Source of the DNA: Nocardioides dongkuii
Lineage (GTDB): Bacteria; Actinomycetota; Actinomycetes; Propionibacteriales; Nocardioidaceae
Assembly: GCF_014127485.1 (NCBI RefSeq)
Contig: NZ_CP059903.1
Coordinates: 1,550,001 to 1,614,000 of the forward strand
Direction: 5' to 3'
DNA length: 64,000 nucleotides
The notes beneath the pieces were generated by a model. It worked only from the letters and a program-made list of their open reading frames with translations. It was not told where the DNA came from and did no database searches. Below are positions 17,999-26,151 of this stretch, piece after piece (the first letter of the stretch is position 1; each line of letters opens with the position of its first letter). A program made the translations under genes and the position numbers.

Positions 17999-18694
17999 TC
18001 AGGGCTTCACGGCCCGGAGCACCAGGCTGATCCCGGGCAGCCGCTGGATCGGCAGCACGCGCTCGGCGGCCACGGCGACGCGCAGTCCCGCGTTGACCAC
18101 CGGGTGGACGTGCTCCATCTCGCTCTCGGAGGTGTTGTGGCGTCGGCGGGCGCGGGCGACGGGTCGCAGCAGGATGTTCCACGACGCCACGTCGACGACC
18201 TCGAGCCCCACGCTCTCGACGAGGGCCACCAGCTCGGGCCGCTCGTAGCGGCGCACGTGGCCGAGGGCGACGTCGTGCCCGCTCCACAGGTCCATCCCGC
18301 TGGGGACCGCCACCAGGGCTCGGCCACCGCGCCGGAGCACGCGGGCGGTCTCCCGCGCCACGGCACCGTCGTCCTCGATGTGCTCCCACATGTCGGTGGA
18401 CATGACCAGGTCCATCGACTCGTCGGCGAACGGCAGCAGGCGGGCGTCGCCGCGCACGACCTGGAGGCCGCGCCCCGCCGCGATGCCGGCGGCGGCGGGG
18501 GAGTGCTCGAGCCCGGTGACGTCCCACCCGAGGTCCTGCAGGACCCGGGTGTTCCCGCCGCCGCCGCAGCCCACGTCGAGCGCCCGGCCGGGGACGAGGG
18601 GCCGCACCAGGCGCCGTACGAGGGCCCGCCGCTCGGCGTACCACCAGTGCCGTTGCTCCAGCGACGCCGACTTCCTGATCTCCTGCTCGTCCAC
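17999..18694 (-). CDS. Class I SAM-dependent methyltransferase
   Basis: Methyltransferase of 231 residues with a complete SAM-binding core: motif I ALDVGCGGGGNTR, the acidic end of strand 2 (GLEHSP), GDARLLPFADESMD, and the post-motif TDMWEHIEDD. The N-terminal QRHWWYAERRALV is characteristic of the family found in sugar and lipid modification clusters. The GTG at 18694 is preceded by TAGGGT 8 nt upstream, so leaderless translation is possible. It forms a two-gene operon with the acyltransferase-like gene and is divergent from the DUF3068 gene. Substrate unknown; O-methylation of a surface glycan or lipid is a reasonable guess. Confidence 0.85.
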   Translation of the reverse strand: MDEQEIRKSASLEQRHWWYAERRALVRRLVRPLVPGRALDVGCGGGGNTRVLQDLGWDVTGLEHSPAAAGIAAGRGLQVVRGDARLLPFADESMDLVMSTDMWEHIEDDGAVARETARVLRRGGRALVAVPSGMDLWSGHDVALGHVRRYERPELVALVESVGLEVVDVASWNILLRPVARARRRHNTSESEMEHVHPVVNAGLRVAVAAERVLPIQRLPGISLVLRAVKP

Positions 18695-18872
18695 GAGGCG
18701 GCACCCTACTGTCCGACCGTCCGGAGCATCCGCACGATCCGCCAGGGGGCGCGGGTTCTCCGACTATTCGGCCGACTTTTCCCAGTTCACGTAGATGGGG
18801 CAATCATGCTGCTAATGTGCGCGCCGGGGCTGGGTGACGAGTGCCACTCAGCGAGAGTAAGAGGGAGTTTTC

Positions 18873-19874
18873 ATGCGTCGCGTGGTTCCAGCAGTACTGG
18901 TGGGTGTGGGGGTCTTCCTCCTCGTGGCTGCAGCCCTCTTGAAGTTCTATGCCTACCCGGCACTCGCAGTCGCGCCGATCGACCAGGACAGCGTCACGAA
19001 CCTGTCGGCCGAGGACGCCATCATCTTCGAGACCGACCCGAACTTCCTGCGCGAGGTCGTGACCGACCTGTCGGTCGTGAACACCACGCGCGGTGACGTC
19101 GAGGCGAGCCAGGAGGCCAGCGACGAGGAGGGCGAGGAGGTCCGAGTCTGGGCCGGCACGCAGACCATCACCTCCGACGACGGCGCCATCCGCTCGCAGA
19201 GCCGCGACCGGGCCGCGTTCGACGCCCACACCGGCGAGGCGGTGGACTGCTGCGGCGGCTTCTCCGAGAGCGAGGAGGACGTCCGTGTCGAGGTCCAGCG
19301 CGAGGGACTGATCTACAAGTTCCCCTTCGGCACCGAGAAGGAGACCTACGACTGGTGGGACAACACCGCGGCGACCACGGTGCCCGCCGAGTTCGTCGAG
19401 GAGACCGACATCGACGGCCTCACGGTCTACAAGTTCGAGTCCGTGGTCCCGGCCGGCGTCGTGGGCACCCGTGAGGTCCCCGGCGTGATCGTGGACGAGC
19501 CGGACGAGGAGAACGTCGAGGCCGACGTGTCCTACGCCAACAAGCGCACGTTCTGGGTCGAGCCCGTCACCGGCGCGATCATCGACCGCACCGAGGAGCA
19601 GCGCAGCATCCTCGAGATCGACGGCGAGGAGCGCGCCATCACCACCGAGGCCAACCTCAGCTACACCGACGAGCAGGTCCTCGAGAACGTCGAGGAGTAC
19701 GAGTCGAAGGCCTCGCTCCTCGGGATGGTCAACGGGCTGTTCCCGCTGGTCGCGCTGATCCTCGGGCTGGTGCTCATCGGTCTCGGCCTGTTCCTGGGTC
19801 GGCGGGACACCGGCGGCTCCGCACACGCAGGCGGCAGGTCCGTCACGCCGCGCAAGGACGTCTCCAAGGTCTGA
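18873..19874 (+). CDS. DUF3068 (PorA-family) membrane-anchored protein
   Basis: Acidic extracellular protein of 333 residues with an N-terminal membrane segment (about 4-28) and a C-terminal one (about 286-308, LFPLVALILGLVLIGLGLFL) followed by a basic tail. This is the architecture of DUF3068, annotated in places as PorA-family, with no proven function. The body has many Glu/Asp residues and a paired cysteine motif DCCGGF. The ATG at 18873 follows GAGGGAG. A possible -10 (TAATGT) lies at 18813-18818. It is followed by a strong bidirectional terminator. Its place beside the glycan genes suggests an envelope role. Porin activity is not supported by anything I can see. Confidence 0.82.
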   Translation: MRRVVPAVLVGVGVFLLVAAALLKFYAYPALAVAPIDQDSVTNLSAEDAIIFETDPNFLREVVTDLSVVNTTRGDVEASQEASDEEGEEVRVWAGTQTITSDDGAIRSQSRDRAAFDAHTGEAVDCCGGFSESEEDVRVEVQREGLIYKFPFGTEKETYDWWDNTAATTVPAEFVEETDIDGLTVYKFESVVPAGVVGTREVPGVIVDEPDEENVEADVSYANKRTFWVEPVTGAIIDRTEEQRSILEIDGEERAITTEANLSYTDEQVLENVEEYESKASLLGMVNGLFPLVALILGLVLIGLGLFLGRRDTGGSAHAGGRSVTPRKDVSKV

Positions 19875-19893
19875 GGACCGCGCAAGCGACATC

Positions 19894-19927
19894 AGTGGGG
19901 CGGGACCCGGAGGGGTCCCGCCCCACT
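19894..19927. terminator. Strong bidirectional terminator hairpin
   Basis: A perfect 15-bp inverted repeat (arms 19894-19908 and 19913-19927, core GGGGCGGGACCC) with a GGAG loop lies between the convergent DUF3068 and methyltransferase genes. There is no T-tract on either side, as is common in actinobacterial terminators. Confidence 0.8.
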
Positions 19928-19936
19928 GTCGCGTTC

Positions 19937-20707
19937 TCAGCGCAGGTCGGCGCCGAGGATCGCGGTGCCGGGAGTCAGCCGTCCGCGGACGGCTGACCAG
20001 CCGCCCCACACCCGCTCGTGGCCCTCGGGCCACTCCGGCTCGACCAGCGTGGTGAGCGCGAAGCCGGCCGCCGCGAGCAGCGACACCCAGTCGCCGAGGG
20101 TGCGGTGGTGCTCGACGTAGGAGACCTCCCCGGTGGCGTCGTCGACCTCGACGTACGGCGTGCGGTCCCAGTAGGACTGCGTCGCGACCAGACCCGCGTC
20201 GGTGGGGTCGTCGGCGAACATCCACCGCGTCGGGTGCGTGATCGAGAACGCGAACCGGCCGCCGGGGCGCAGCACCCGCGCGGTCTCGGCGACCGCGACG
20301 TCGACGTCCCGCACGAACTGCAGGGCGCCGAAGGAGGAGAAGACGACGTCGAAGGTGGCGTCGGCGAACGGCAGCGCGGTGGCGGTGCCGAGCACGGAGG
20401 GGACCGCGACGCCGGTGTCGGCGTCCAGGCGCCGGGAGTGCTGGAGCTGCCGGTAGGAGAGGTCGAGCCCGATGGCGCGTCCGCCCCGGGTGCGCACCCA
20501 GCGCGAGCACTGGCCGGCCCCGGAGCCGACCTCGAGGACGTCGCGGTCGGTCAGCACGCCGAGCACGCCGGCCTCGGCCTCGGTCAGGCCCTCGGGCCCC
20601 CACACGAAGCCCGCGTCGCCGAGGAACTCGCCGTGGGTGGCCTGGTACTCGTCGGCGTACCGGTCCCAGTCGGGGCCGTTGGCCCGCCGCGACTCCGCCT
20701 CGCTCAC
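19937..20707 (-). CDS. Class I SAM-dependent methyltransferase
   Basis: Methyltransferase of about 256 residues in the Methyltransf_11 group. Motif I is DVLEVGSGAGQCSRW, followed by GLDLSYRQLQHS, the motif ALPFADATFDVVFSSFGALQ and VLRPGGRFAFSITHP. The N-terminal WDRYADEYQATHGEFLGD is typical of this family in Nocardioides-like genomes (from memory). Start: GTG 20707 has GGAG 9 nt upstream; GTG 20782 would add 25 low-complexity residues without a ribosome site. It is convergent with DUF3068 across a terminator and divergent from the APH-fold kinase. Substrate unknown. Confidence 0.85.
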   Translation of the reverse strand: MSEAESRRANGPDWDRYADEYQATHGEFLGDAGFVWGPEGLTEAEAGVLGVLTDRDVLEVGSGAGQCSRWVRTRGGRAIGLDLSYRQLQHSRRLDADTGVAVPSVLGTATALPFADATFDVVFSSFGALQFVRDVDVAVAETARVLRPGGRFAFSITHPTRWMFADDPTDAGLVATQSYWDRTPYVEVDDATGEVSYVEHHRTLGDWVSLLAAAGFALTTLVEPEWPEGHERVWGGWSAVRGRLTPGTAILGADLR

Positions 20708-20872
20708 CGCGCGCCGCTCCGCGCGGAACGGCGGGAGGTCGGGGTGGTGCCGGGAGTCGGGGGCGGAGGGGTTGCCGCTCACGGCTCGACGACCGCGGCC
20801 GGGCGTTGCCCGCCGGCGAGCTCGGGTGGGTGCATGGGAAAACGGTAGTCCGCCTCGTGGCAGCATCGCGCC

Positions 20873-21790
20873 GTGGACCTTGCCGCCGCCTCCCTCTCGC
20901 CGCTCCCCGGGGGCTGGTCCGGCCAGATGTTCCTGGCCGAGGTCGCGGGGGAGCGCTCCGTCGTCCGGGTGTACGGTGGTCCGGGTGGTGGGCCGGGCGG
21001 TGGACAGCGCCGCGGGGCCGATGCCGAGGTCGACGCGTCCCTGCTGCGGCTGGTGCGCGGGCTGGTGCCGGTGCCGGACGTGCTGGAGCTCAAGCGCGCC
21101 GACGCCGCGACCGGGATGCCCGCGCTGCTGGTCACCTCCTACCTGCCCGGGGTCCGCGGCGACCTGCTGCTGCCCGACCTCGACGAGGCGGGCCGGCGCA
21201 CCCTCGGACGGCACCTCGGCGTCCTGGTCGCCGACCTCGGCGGCATGCCGCAGCTCGAGGCGGGCCCGTTCGTGGACGCGACGCTGCGCGTCGGCCGCTG
21301 GGAGGGGTACGCCGACGGCCTGGCCGAGCTGGTGGGCGCCGCACCGCTCGACCACCTGAGCCCGGTGGAGAGGGAGGGCCTGGCCGCCGTGGCCGAGGAA
21401 GTGCAGGCCCTGCTCGACACGGTGACCCGCCGGGTGCTGGTGCACGGCGACCTGAGCCCGGGGAACCTGCTCGTCGACCCCGCGACCCTGGCCGTCACCG
21501 GGCTCGTCGACTGGGAGCTCGCCCACGCCGGCCACCCCTTCGCCGACCTGGGCAGCCTGCTCCGGTTCGAGCGCGACCCGGCGTTCACTGCCGCCGTCCT
21601 GGAGGCGTACGCCGAGCGCCGCGGCACCCCGCCGGACCGGGCCCTGGCGCTGGCGCGCGCCGCCGACCTGTGGGCGCTGGTGGACCTCGCGGGCCGGCGG
21701 GATCGCGACCCGGTGGCGGCCCGCGCGGACCGGCTGCTGCGCGTCGTCGCGCGCTCCCGCGACGCGGCCGCGTGGGACCCTGACGTCTGA
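20873..21790 (+). CDS. Aminoglycoside phosphotransferase-fold kinase
   Basis: Protein of 305 residues in the APH/choline kinase superfamily. The catalytic loop is HGDLSPGNLLVD (Brenner motif HxDxxxxN) and the metal-binding segment is GLVDWELAHAGHPFADLG. A Gly-rich insert GGPGGGPGGG sits early in the N-lobe. Such proteins phosphorylate small molecules (sugars, choline, macrolides, aminoglycosides), and sequence alone does not allow a resistance call. The GTG at 20873 has CAGCAT ending 6 nt upstream, possibly a leaderless start. It lies just before the rpsA promoter region. Confidence 0.8.
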   Translation: MDLAAASLSPLPGGWSGQMFLAEVAGERSVVRVYGGPGGGPGGGQRRGADAEVDASLLRLVRGLVPVPDVLELKRADAATGMPALLVTSYLPGVRGDLLLPDLDEAGRRTLGRHLGVLVADLGGMPQLEAGPFVDATLRVGRWEGYADGLAELVGAAPLDHLSPVEREGLAAVAEEVQALLDTVTRRVLVHGDLSPGNLLVDPATLAVTGLVDWELAHAGHPFADLGSLLRFERDPAFTAAVLEAYAERRGTPPDRALALARAADLWALVDLAGRRDRDPVAARADRLLRVVARSRDAAAWDPDV

Positions 21791-21826
21791 GCGCGGCCCC
21801 GGGTGTGCTGTGACCTGCGTCGCCGG

Positions 21827-21857
21827 TTGGACGGCGGTGAACGCACCGGCGTACTCT
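21827..21857 (+). promoter_or_regulatory. Candidate rpsA promoter
   Basis: TTGGAC (21827-21832) and TACTCT (21852-21857) are 19 bp apart, upstream of a leader of about 160 nt before the rpsA ATG. The spacing is longer than ideal. No other promoter-like pair was found in the 232-bp gap, which holds no gene. Confidence 0.4.
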
Positions 21858-22022
21858 TGGAGATCGCGCCAGAGGTCTGCCTGCGTCCCGGACGGAGCGG
21901 ACGCTCGCTCGCTATCAGCACCGCTCCCGTTCTCGGGGTCGGAGCACGTCGACATCGGTAGTGAAACCGGCCTTCGCGCGCGTGCTTCCCGACATTCTGC
22001 CCACCAAAGGTCTCATTCCCTT

Positions 22023-23522
22023 ATGACGAGCACCATCTCGATTCTTCCCGATTACGACGCGCCCCAGGTCGCGATCAACGACATCGGTTCTGAAGAAGAC
22101 TTCCTGGCCGCCATCGACGCGACGATCAAGTACTTCAACGACGGCGACATCGTCGCCGGCACGATCGTCAAGGTCGACCGCGACGAGGTCCTCCTCGACA
22201 TCGGCTACAAGACCGAGGGCGTCATCCCCTCGCGCGAGCTGTCGATCAAGCACGACGTCGACCCGTCCGAGGTTGTCTCGGTCGGCGACGAGGTCGAGGC
22301 CCTGGTCCTCCAGAAGGAGGACAAGGAAGGCCGCCTGATCCTGTCCAAGAAGCGCGCCCAGTACGAGCGCGCCTGGGGCACCATCGAGCAGGTCAAGGAA
22401 GAGGACGGCGTCGTCGAGGGCACCGTCATCGAGGTCGTCAAGGGCGGCCTGATCCTGGACATCGGCCTGCGCGGCTTCCTGCCCGCCTCGCTGGTGGAGA
22501 TGCGCCGCGTCCGCGACCTGCAGCCGTACGTCGGCCAGACGCTCGAGGCGAAGATCATCGAGCTCGACAAGAACCGCAACAACGTGGTCCTCTCGCGCCG
22601 TGCCTGGCTCGAGCAGACCCAGTCCGAGGTTCGCCACGGCTTCCTGACCCAGCTCCAGAAGGGCCAGATCCGCAAGGGCGTCGTGTCCTCGATCGTCAAC
22701 TTCGGTGCGTTCGTGGACCTCGGCGGCGTCGACGGCCTCGTGCACGTCTCGGAGCTGTCCTGGAAGCACATCGACCACCCGTCCGAGGTCGTCGCGGTCG
22801 GCGACGAGGTCACCGTCGAGGTGCTCGACGTCGACATGGACCGCGAGCGTGTCTCCCTGTCGCTGAAGGCGACCCAGGAGGACCCGTGGCAGCACTTCGC
22901 CCGGACCCACCAGATCGGTCAGATCGTGCCCGGCAAGGTCACCAAGCTGGTGCCCTTCGGTTCGTTCGTCCGTGTCGAGGAGGGCATCGAGGGCCTGGTG
23001 CACATCTCCGAGCTGGCCGAGCGCCACGTGGAGATCCCCGAGCAGGTCGTCCAGGTCAACGACGACGTCATGGTCAAGATCATCGACATCGACCTCGAGC
23101 GTCGCCGGATCTCGCTGTCGCTCAAGCAGGCCAACGAGACCGCCGCCGCGGCCGAGGTCGAGGACTTCGACCCGACGCTCTACGGCATGACCGCGACCTA
23201 CGACGAGCAGGGCAACTACGTCTACCCCGACGGCTTCGACCCCGACACGGGCGAGTGGCTCGAGGGCTTCGAGGAGCAGCGCGCGGTCTGGGAGGAGCAG
23301 TACGCCAAGGCGCACGCTCGCTGGGAGGCGCACGTCAAGCAGCAGGCCGAGGCCAAGCAGGCCGAGGTCGAGGCCGGCGAGGCCACGTCGTACTCCAGCG
23401 GCGGCGGCAGCACCGAGGCGACCGAGGACGGCGACGGCAGCGGCGCTGCCGAGGGCGGCTCGCTCGCCTCTGACGAGGCGCTGCAGGCGCTCCGCGAGAA
23501 GCTCACCGGCGGCGCCAGCTGA
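22023..23522 (+). CDS. rpsA: 30S ribosomal protein S1
   Basis: Ribosomal protein S1, 499 residues, which binds mRNA during initiation. Four S1 (OB-fold) repeats are visible at about 35-105, 122-188, 210-278 and 295-364; the third and fourth contain the classic VNFGAFVDLGG..DGLVHVSELSW and LVPFGSFVRVEEG..GLVHISELAE patterns. The last 100 residues are Glu/Gln-rich and then Gly/Ser-rich, as usual in actinobacteria. The ATG at 22023 lies after a long leader with AAAGG about 12 nt upstream, a weak ribosome site. A strong hairpin terminator follows. In mycobacteria rpsA follows polA directly; here 16 kb of surface-glycan and other genes separate them. Confidence 0.98.
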   Translation: MTSTISILPDYDAPQVAINDIGSEEDFLAAIDATIKYFNDGDIVAGTIVKVDRDEVLLDIGYKTEGVIPSRELSIKHDVDPSEVVSVGDEVEALVLQKEDKEGRLILSKKRAQYERAWGTIEQVKEEDGVVEGTVIEVVKGGLILDIGLRGFLPASLVEMRRVRDLQPYVGQTLEAKIIELDKNRNNVVLSRRAWLEQTQSEVRHGFLTQLQKGQIRKGVVSSIVNFGAFVDLGGVDGLVHVSELSWKHIDHPSEVVAVGDEVTVEVLDVDMDRERVSLSLKATQEDPWQHFARTHQIGQIVPGKVTKLVPFGSFVRVEEGIEGLVHISELAERHVEIPEQVVQVNDDVMVKIIDIDLERRRISLSLKQANETAAAAEVEDFDPTLYGMTATYDEQGNYVYPDGFDPDTGEWLEGFEEQRAVWEEQYAKAHARWEAHVKQQAEAKQAEVEAGEATSYSSGGGSTEATEDGDGSGAAEGGSLASDEALQALREKLTGGAS

Positions 23523-23546
23523 TCCGGTAGCACCCCGCACGACGAC

Positions 23547-23580
23547 GAAGGCCCGGTCACCTCACGGTGACCGGGCCTTC
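23547..23580 (+). terminator. rpsA terminator
   Basis: A perfect 15-bp stem (arms 23547-23561 and 23566-23580, core GGCCCGGTCACC) with loop TCAC lies 24 nt after the rpsA stop. It would also protect the small minus-strand gene that ends at 23612. Confidence 0.85.
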
Positions 23581-23611
23581 GGGCTGTCCGGGGTCGTGCG
23601 TCGGGGGCCGG

Positions 23612-23758
23612 TCATCCGAGGCCCGGGGCGTGGAACTGCGGGTCGTCACGGTGGGAGACCGGGGGACGGGTCGTCCCCAGGCCGTCGCGGAGCACGGTGC
23701 GGACGGTCAGGTACGCCAGGACCGCCGCCAGGGCGAGGAGCAGGAAGAAGAAGGTCAT
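23612..23758 (-). CDS. Small single-pass membrane protein, 48 residues
   Basis: A 48-residue protein with one membrane segment (TFFFLLLALAAVLAYLTVR) and a short cytoplasmic tail ending DDPQFHAPGLG. Similar unnamed short proteins with a Pro/His/Asp-rich tail are familiar to me from Nocardioides-like genomes, but I cannot name a family. The ATG at 23758 is preferred over the one at 23809, whose extra residues run into the inverted repeat upstream of the regulator. The ribosome site is weak. It shares the intergenic region with the GlxA-type regulator, so it may be under its control. Confidence 0.5.
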   Translation of the reverse strand: MTFFFLLLALAAVLAYLTVRTVLRDGLGTTRPPVSHRDDPQFHAPGLG

Positions 23759-23786
23759 GGCAGGATCATGCGCTTCGTCGTGATGC

Positions 23787-23840
23787 TGCCACAGTGGCAG
23801 GAAAGTCATGTTGCACCGATTTCCTGCCAGATCTGTGGCA
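23787..23840. promoter_or_regulatory. Large two-part dyad, probable operator of the GlxA-type regulator
   Basis: TGGCAGGAAA (23795-23804) and TTTCCTGCCA (23820-23829) form a perfect 10-bp inverted repeat 15 nt apart. It is extended outward by TGCCACAG (23787-23794) and CTGTGGCA (23833-23840), so the whole is a symmetric element of 54 bp. Each side also reads TGCCA..TGGCA by itself. It fills the gap between the small membrane gene and the regulator start at 23851. Confidence 0.65.
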
Positions 23841-23850
23841 CCATGGCCGG

Positions 23851-24795
23851 GTGCTGAAGAACGTCGCGGCCCTCGTCTACGACGGCGTCGCCCCCTTCGA
23901 GCTCGGCGTCCTCTGCGAGGCGTTCGGGATCGACCGCTCCGACGAGGGCATCCCCGGGCTGGAGTTCGCGGTCTGCGGCCCCGAGACCGGCGCGGTCCCC
24001 ACCTCGATGGGCTTCTCGATCAACGTCGAGGAGGGGCTGGAGCGGGTCGCCGCGGCCGACCTGGTCGCCGTGCCGGCCATGCCGCGCAACGGGGTCACCC
24101 CCGCGAGCGTCATCGAGGCGCTGCGCGCGGCGTACGACCGGGGGGCGCGGATCCTCTCGGTCTGCTCCGGCGCCTTCGTGCTGGGGGAGGCCGGGCTGCT
24201 CGACGGGCGCGAGTGCACGACGCACTGGCGCTACACCCACGAGCTCGCGACCCGCTTCCCGCTGGCGCGGGTGGTGCCCGAGGTGCTCTACGTCGACAGC
24301 GGGCGGGTGATCACCAGCGCCGGCACGGCCGCCGGCATCGACGCCGCGCTGCACCTGTGGCGCCAGGAGTACGGCGCGGGGGTGGCCAGCGCGATCGCGC
24401 GCCGGATGGTGGTCCCGCCGCAGCGCGACGGCGGCCAGGCCCAGTACATCGCCCGCCCCGTGCCGGACTGCGACGGCGAGACCTTCGGCGCGCTCCAGCA
24501 GTGGATCGTCGCGAACCTCGACCAGGACCTCGACGTCGAGACCCTCGCCCGGCGCGCGGTGATGTCGCCGCGCACCTTCGCCCGGCGCTTCCGCGACGAG
24601 GTCGGCGCCACGCCGCACGTCTGGGTGACCACGCAGCGGGTGCTCCGCGCCGAGCAGCTGCTCGAGCAGACCGACCGCCCGATCGAGCGGATCGCCGGCG
24701 ACGTCGGCTTCGGCAACGCGGCGACCCTGCGGCACCACTTCGCCCGGGTGCGGGGGGTCAGCCCGCAGCAGTACCGCCGGGCGTTCTCGGCATGA
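23851..24795 (+). CDS. GlxA-type transcriptional regulator (DJ-1/PfpI domain plus AraC HTH)
   Basis: Regulator of 314 residues. The N-terminal half (about 1-190) is a DJ-1/PfpI-like domain with the nucleophile-elbow-like ILSVCSGAFVLGEAGLLDG and the family segment CTTHWRYTHELA. The C-terminal half (about 210-314) is an AraC-type DNA-binding domain: LARRAVMSPRTFARRF, then IAGDVGFGNAATLRHHF and SPQQYRRAF. The GTG at 23851 is used because an upstream extension would run through the operator. Autoregulation is likely given the symmetric element just upstream, and CACCAT 6 nt before GTG could be a -10 of a leaderless start. It overlaps the SGNH hydrolase gene by ATGA. Ligand unknown. Confidence 0.9.
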   Translation: MLKNVAALVYDGVAPFELGVLCEAFGIDRSDEGIPGLEFAVCGPETGAVPTSMGFSINVEEGLERVAAADLVAVPAMPRNGVTPASVIEALRAAYDRGARILSVCSGAFVLGEAGLLDGRECTTHWRYTHELATRFPLARVVPEVLYVDSGRVITSAGTAAGIDAALHLWRQEYGAGVASAIARRMVVPPQRDGGQAQYIARPVPDCDGETFGALQQWIVANLDQDLDVETLARRAVMSPRTFARRFRDEVGATPHVWVTTQRVLRAEQLLEQTDRPIERIAGDVGFGNAATLRHHFARVRGVSPQQYRRAFSA

Positions 24796-26135
24796 CCGGC
24801 GGCGGGGGCGCGCGGCGGGCAGCGCACGCGCTGGCCGCCACGGTGCTCGCCGCCACCGGGCTGGCGTACGTCGCGCCGCCCCTCGCCTCGGCCGCCACCT
24901 CGCAGCCGCCGCCCGAGCCGGTGCGGGTGCTCCTCGTCGGCGACTCGGTGACCCAGGGCTCCGCGGGGGACTGGACCTGGCGCTACCGGCTCTGGCAGCA
25001 CCTCGAGAGCGTCGGGGCCGGCGTCGACCTGGTCGGACCCCGGACGGACCTCTACGACAACGTCGCGGACCAGCACGGGTCGACCGCCTACGCCGACCCC
25101 GGCTTCGACCGTGACCACGCGGCCCGGTGGGGGATGCTGCTGCGCGAGCCGGACGTCCCCCTGGGCGAGCTGGTGGAGACCTACCGCCCCGACGTGGTGG
25201 TCGAGGCGCGCGGCCTCAACGACTTCGTCTGGGTCGGTGCGTCGGCGCCGGAGACGCTGGACCTGGTCGAGGACGAGGTCGCGGAGGCGCGGGCCGTCGA
25301 CCCCGACGTCGACGTGGTCCTGACCCGGCTGCCGCAGACCTGGTACGACGAGAGCGCCGGCGGGGCGATCACCGCCTACAACGCCGGGCTCGGCGACCTC
25401 GCGGCCGACCTGGACACGCCGCAGTCGCGGGTGGTGGCCACGGCGACGGGGAGCGGCTTCGTGCAGGGTGAGGACACCTGGGACCCGGCACACCTCTCGG
25501 CGCAGGGCGAGGTCACGATGGCCGCCGCGGTGGCCGACGCCCTCGCGGCCGTGGAGGTGGGGGCGCCGTACCCCCGCCCGCTCCCGGTGGTCCGCAACGG
25601 GCACTGGACCCCCGCCAGCCTGAGCGCGACCGCGGGCGACGGGGTCGCGCGGCTCCGGTGGACCTCCGGGCCGGGGGTCGCGCGCGAGTGGGTCTGGGTC
25701 CGCGACCTCACCGCCCGGCGGGAGTGGACCCGGCTGTCGGCGCCGGTGCCGGGACCGGCGTGGACCGCCGGGGGACTGGTCGACGGGCACACCTACGCGT
25801 TCCGGCTCCAGGGGCTGAAGGGATCCATCGCGGCGGACCGCTACTCGAACACCGTGCGGATGGCCCCGGTGCCGCCCGTGCCGGAGGCGCCAGCGCGGCT
25901 GCGCGCGGCGCTGGGCAAGCGGTCGGTCCGGCTGTCGTGGGGCCCGGCGCGGCACGCCACGTCGTACGCCGTGTGGCACCGGGAGCGCGCAGGGTGGCGG
26001 CGGGTGGCCGGCACCGGTCGCCACGCGGTCACGCTGCCCCGGCCCGGCCGGGGCGTCCACCGGTGGCGGGTGCGCGCCTGGCACGACCGGGTCGCCGGGC
26101 CGTGGTCGAGGACCGTGCGGGTGCGGGTGCGCTGA
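24792..26135 (+). CDS. Secreted SGNH/GDSL hydrolase with fibronectin type III-like modules
   Basis: Exported protein of 447 residues. A signal peptide (about 1-36, ending LASAA) leads into an SGNH hydrolase domain (about 42-255): block I VGDSVTQG with the catalytic Ser, a GLNDF block III, and DPAHLS with the Asp-His pair. Two FN3-like modules follow (about 270-355 and 362-447), each with the Trp and SYAV/YAFRL strand patterns. SGNH enzymes remove acyl or acetyl groups from sugars, lipids or peptidoglycan; the substrate is unknown. The ATG overlaps the regulator stop by ATGA, an unusual coupling of a regulator with a secreted esterase. A convergent dyad terminator covers its stop. Confidence 0.85.
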   Translation: MTGGGGARRAAHALAATVLAATGLAYVAPPLASAATSQPPPEPVRVLLVGDSVTQGSAGDWTWRYRLWQHLESVGAGVDLVGPRTDLYDNVADQHGSTAYADPGFDRDHAARWGMLLREPDVPLGELVETYRPDVVVEARGLNDFVWVGASAPETLDLVEDEVAEARAVDPDVDVVLTRLPQTWYDESAGGAITAYNAGLGDLAADLDTPQSRVVATATGSGFVQGEDTWDPAHLSAQGEVTMAAAVADALAAVEVGAPYPRPLPVVRNGHWTPASLSATAGDGVARLRWTSGPGVAREWVWVRDLTARREWTRLSAPVPGPAWTAGGLVDGHTYAFRLQGLKGSIAADRYSNTVRMAPVPPVPEAPARLRAALGKRSVRLSWGPARHATSYAVWHRERAGWRRVAGTGRHAVTLPRPGRGVHRWRVRAWHDRVAGPWSRTVRVRVR

Positions 26136-26151
26136 GCGGCCGGCTCAGCGC
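26129..26151. terminator. Dyad over convergent stops
   Basis: GCGCTGAGC (26129-26137) and GCTCAGCGC (26143-26151) form a perfect 9-bp stem with a 5-nt loop that contains both stop codons of the convergent SGNH hydrolase and AMP-ligase genes. Confidence 0.55.

Noticed and set aside
18873-19874. DUF3068 protein as a true porin
   Set aside because: The PorA-family label is inherited from databases. The sequence shows two membrane helices with a soluble acidic body, not a pore-forming peptide.
20873-21790. APH-fold gene as an aminoglycoside resistance gene
   Set aside because: Only the general kinase motifs are present. The fold includes many sugar and choline kinases, and there is no resistance context.
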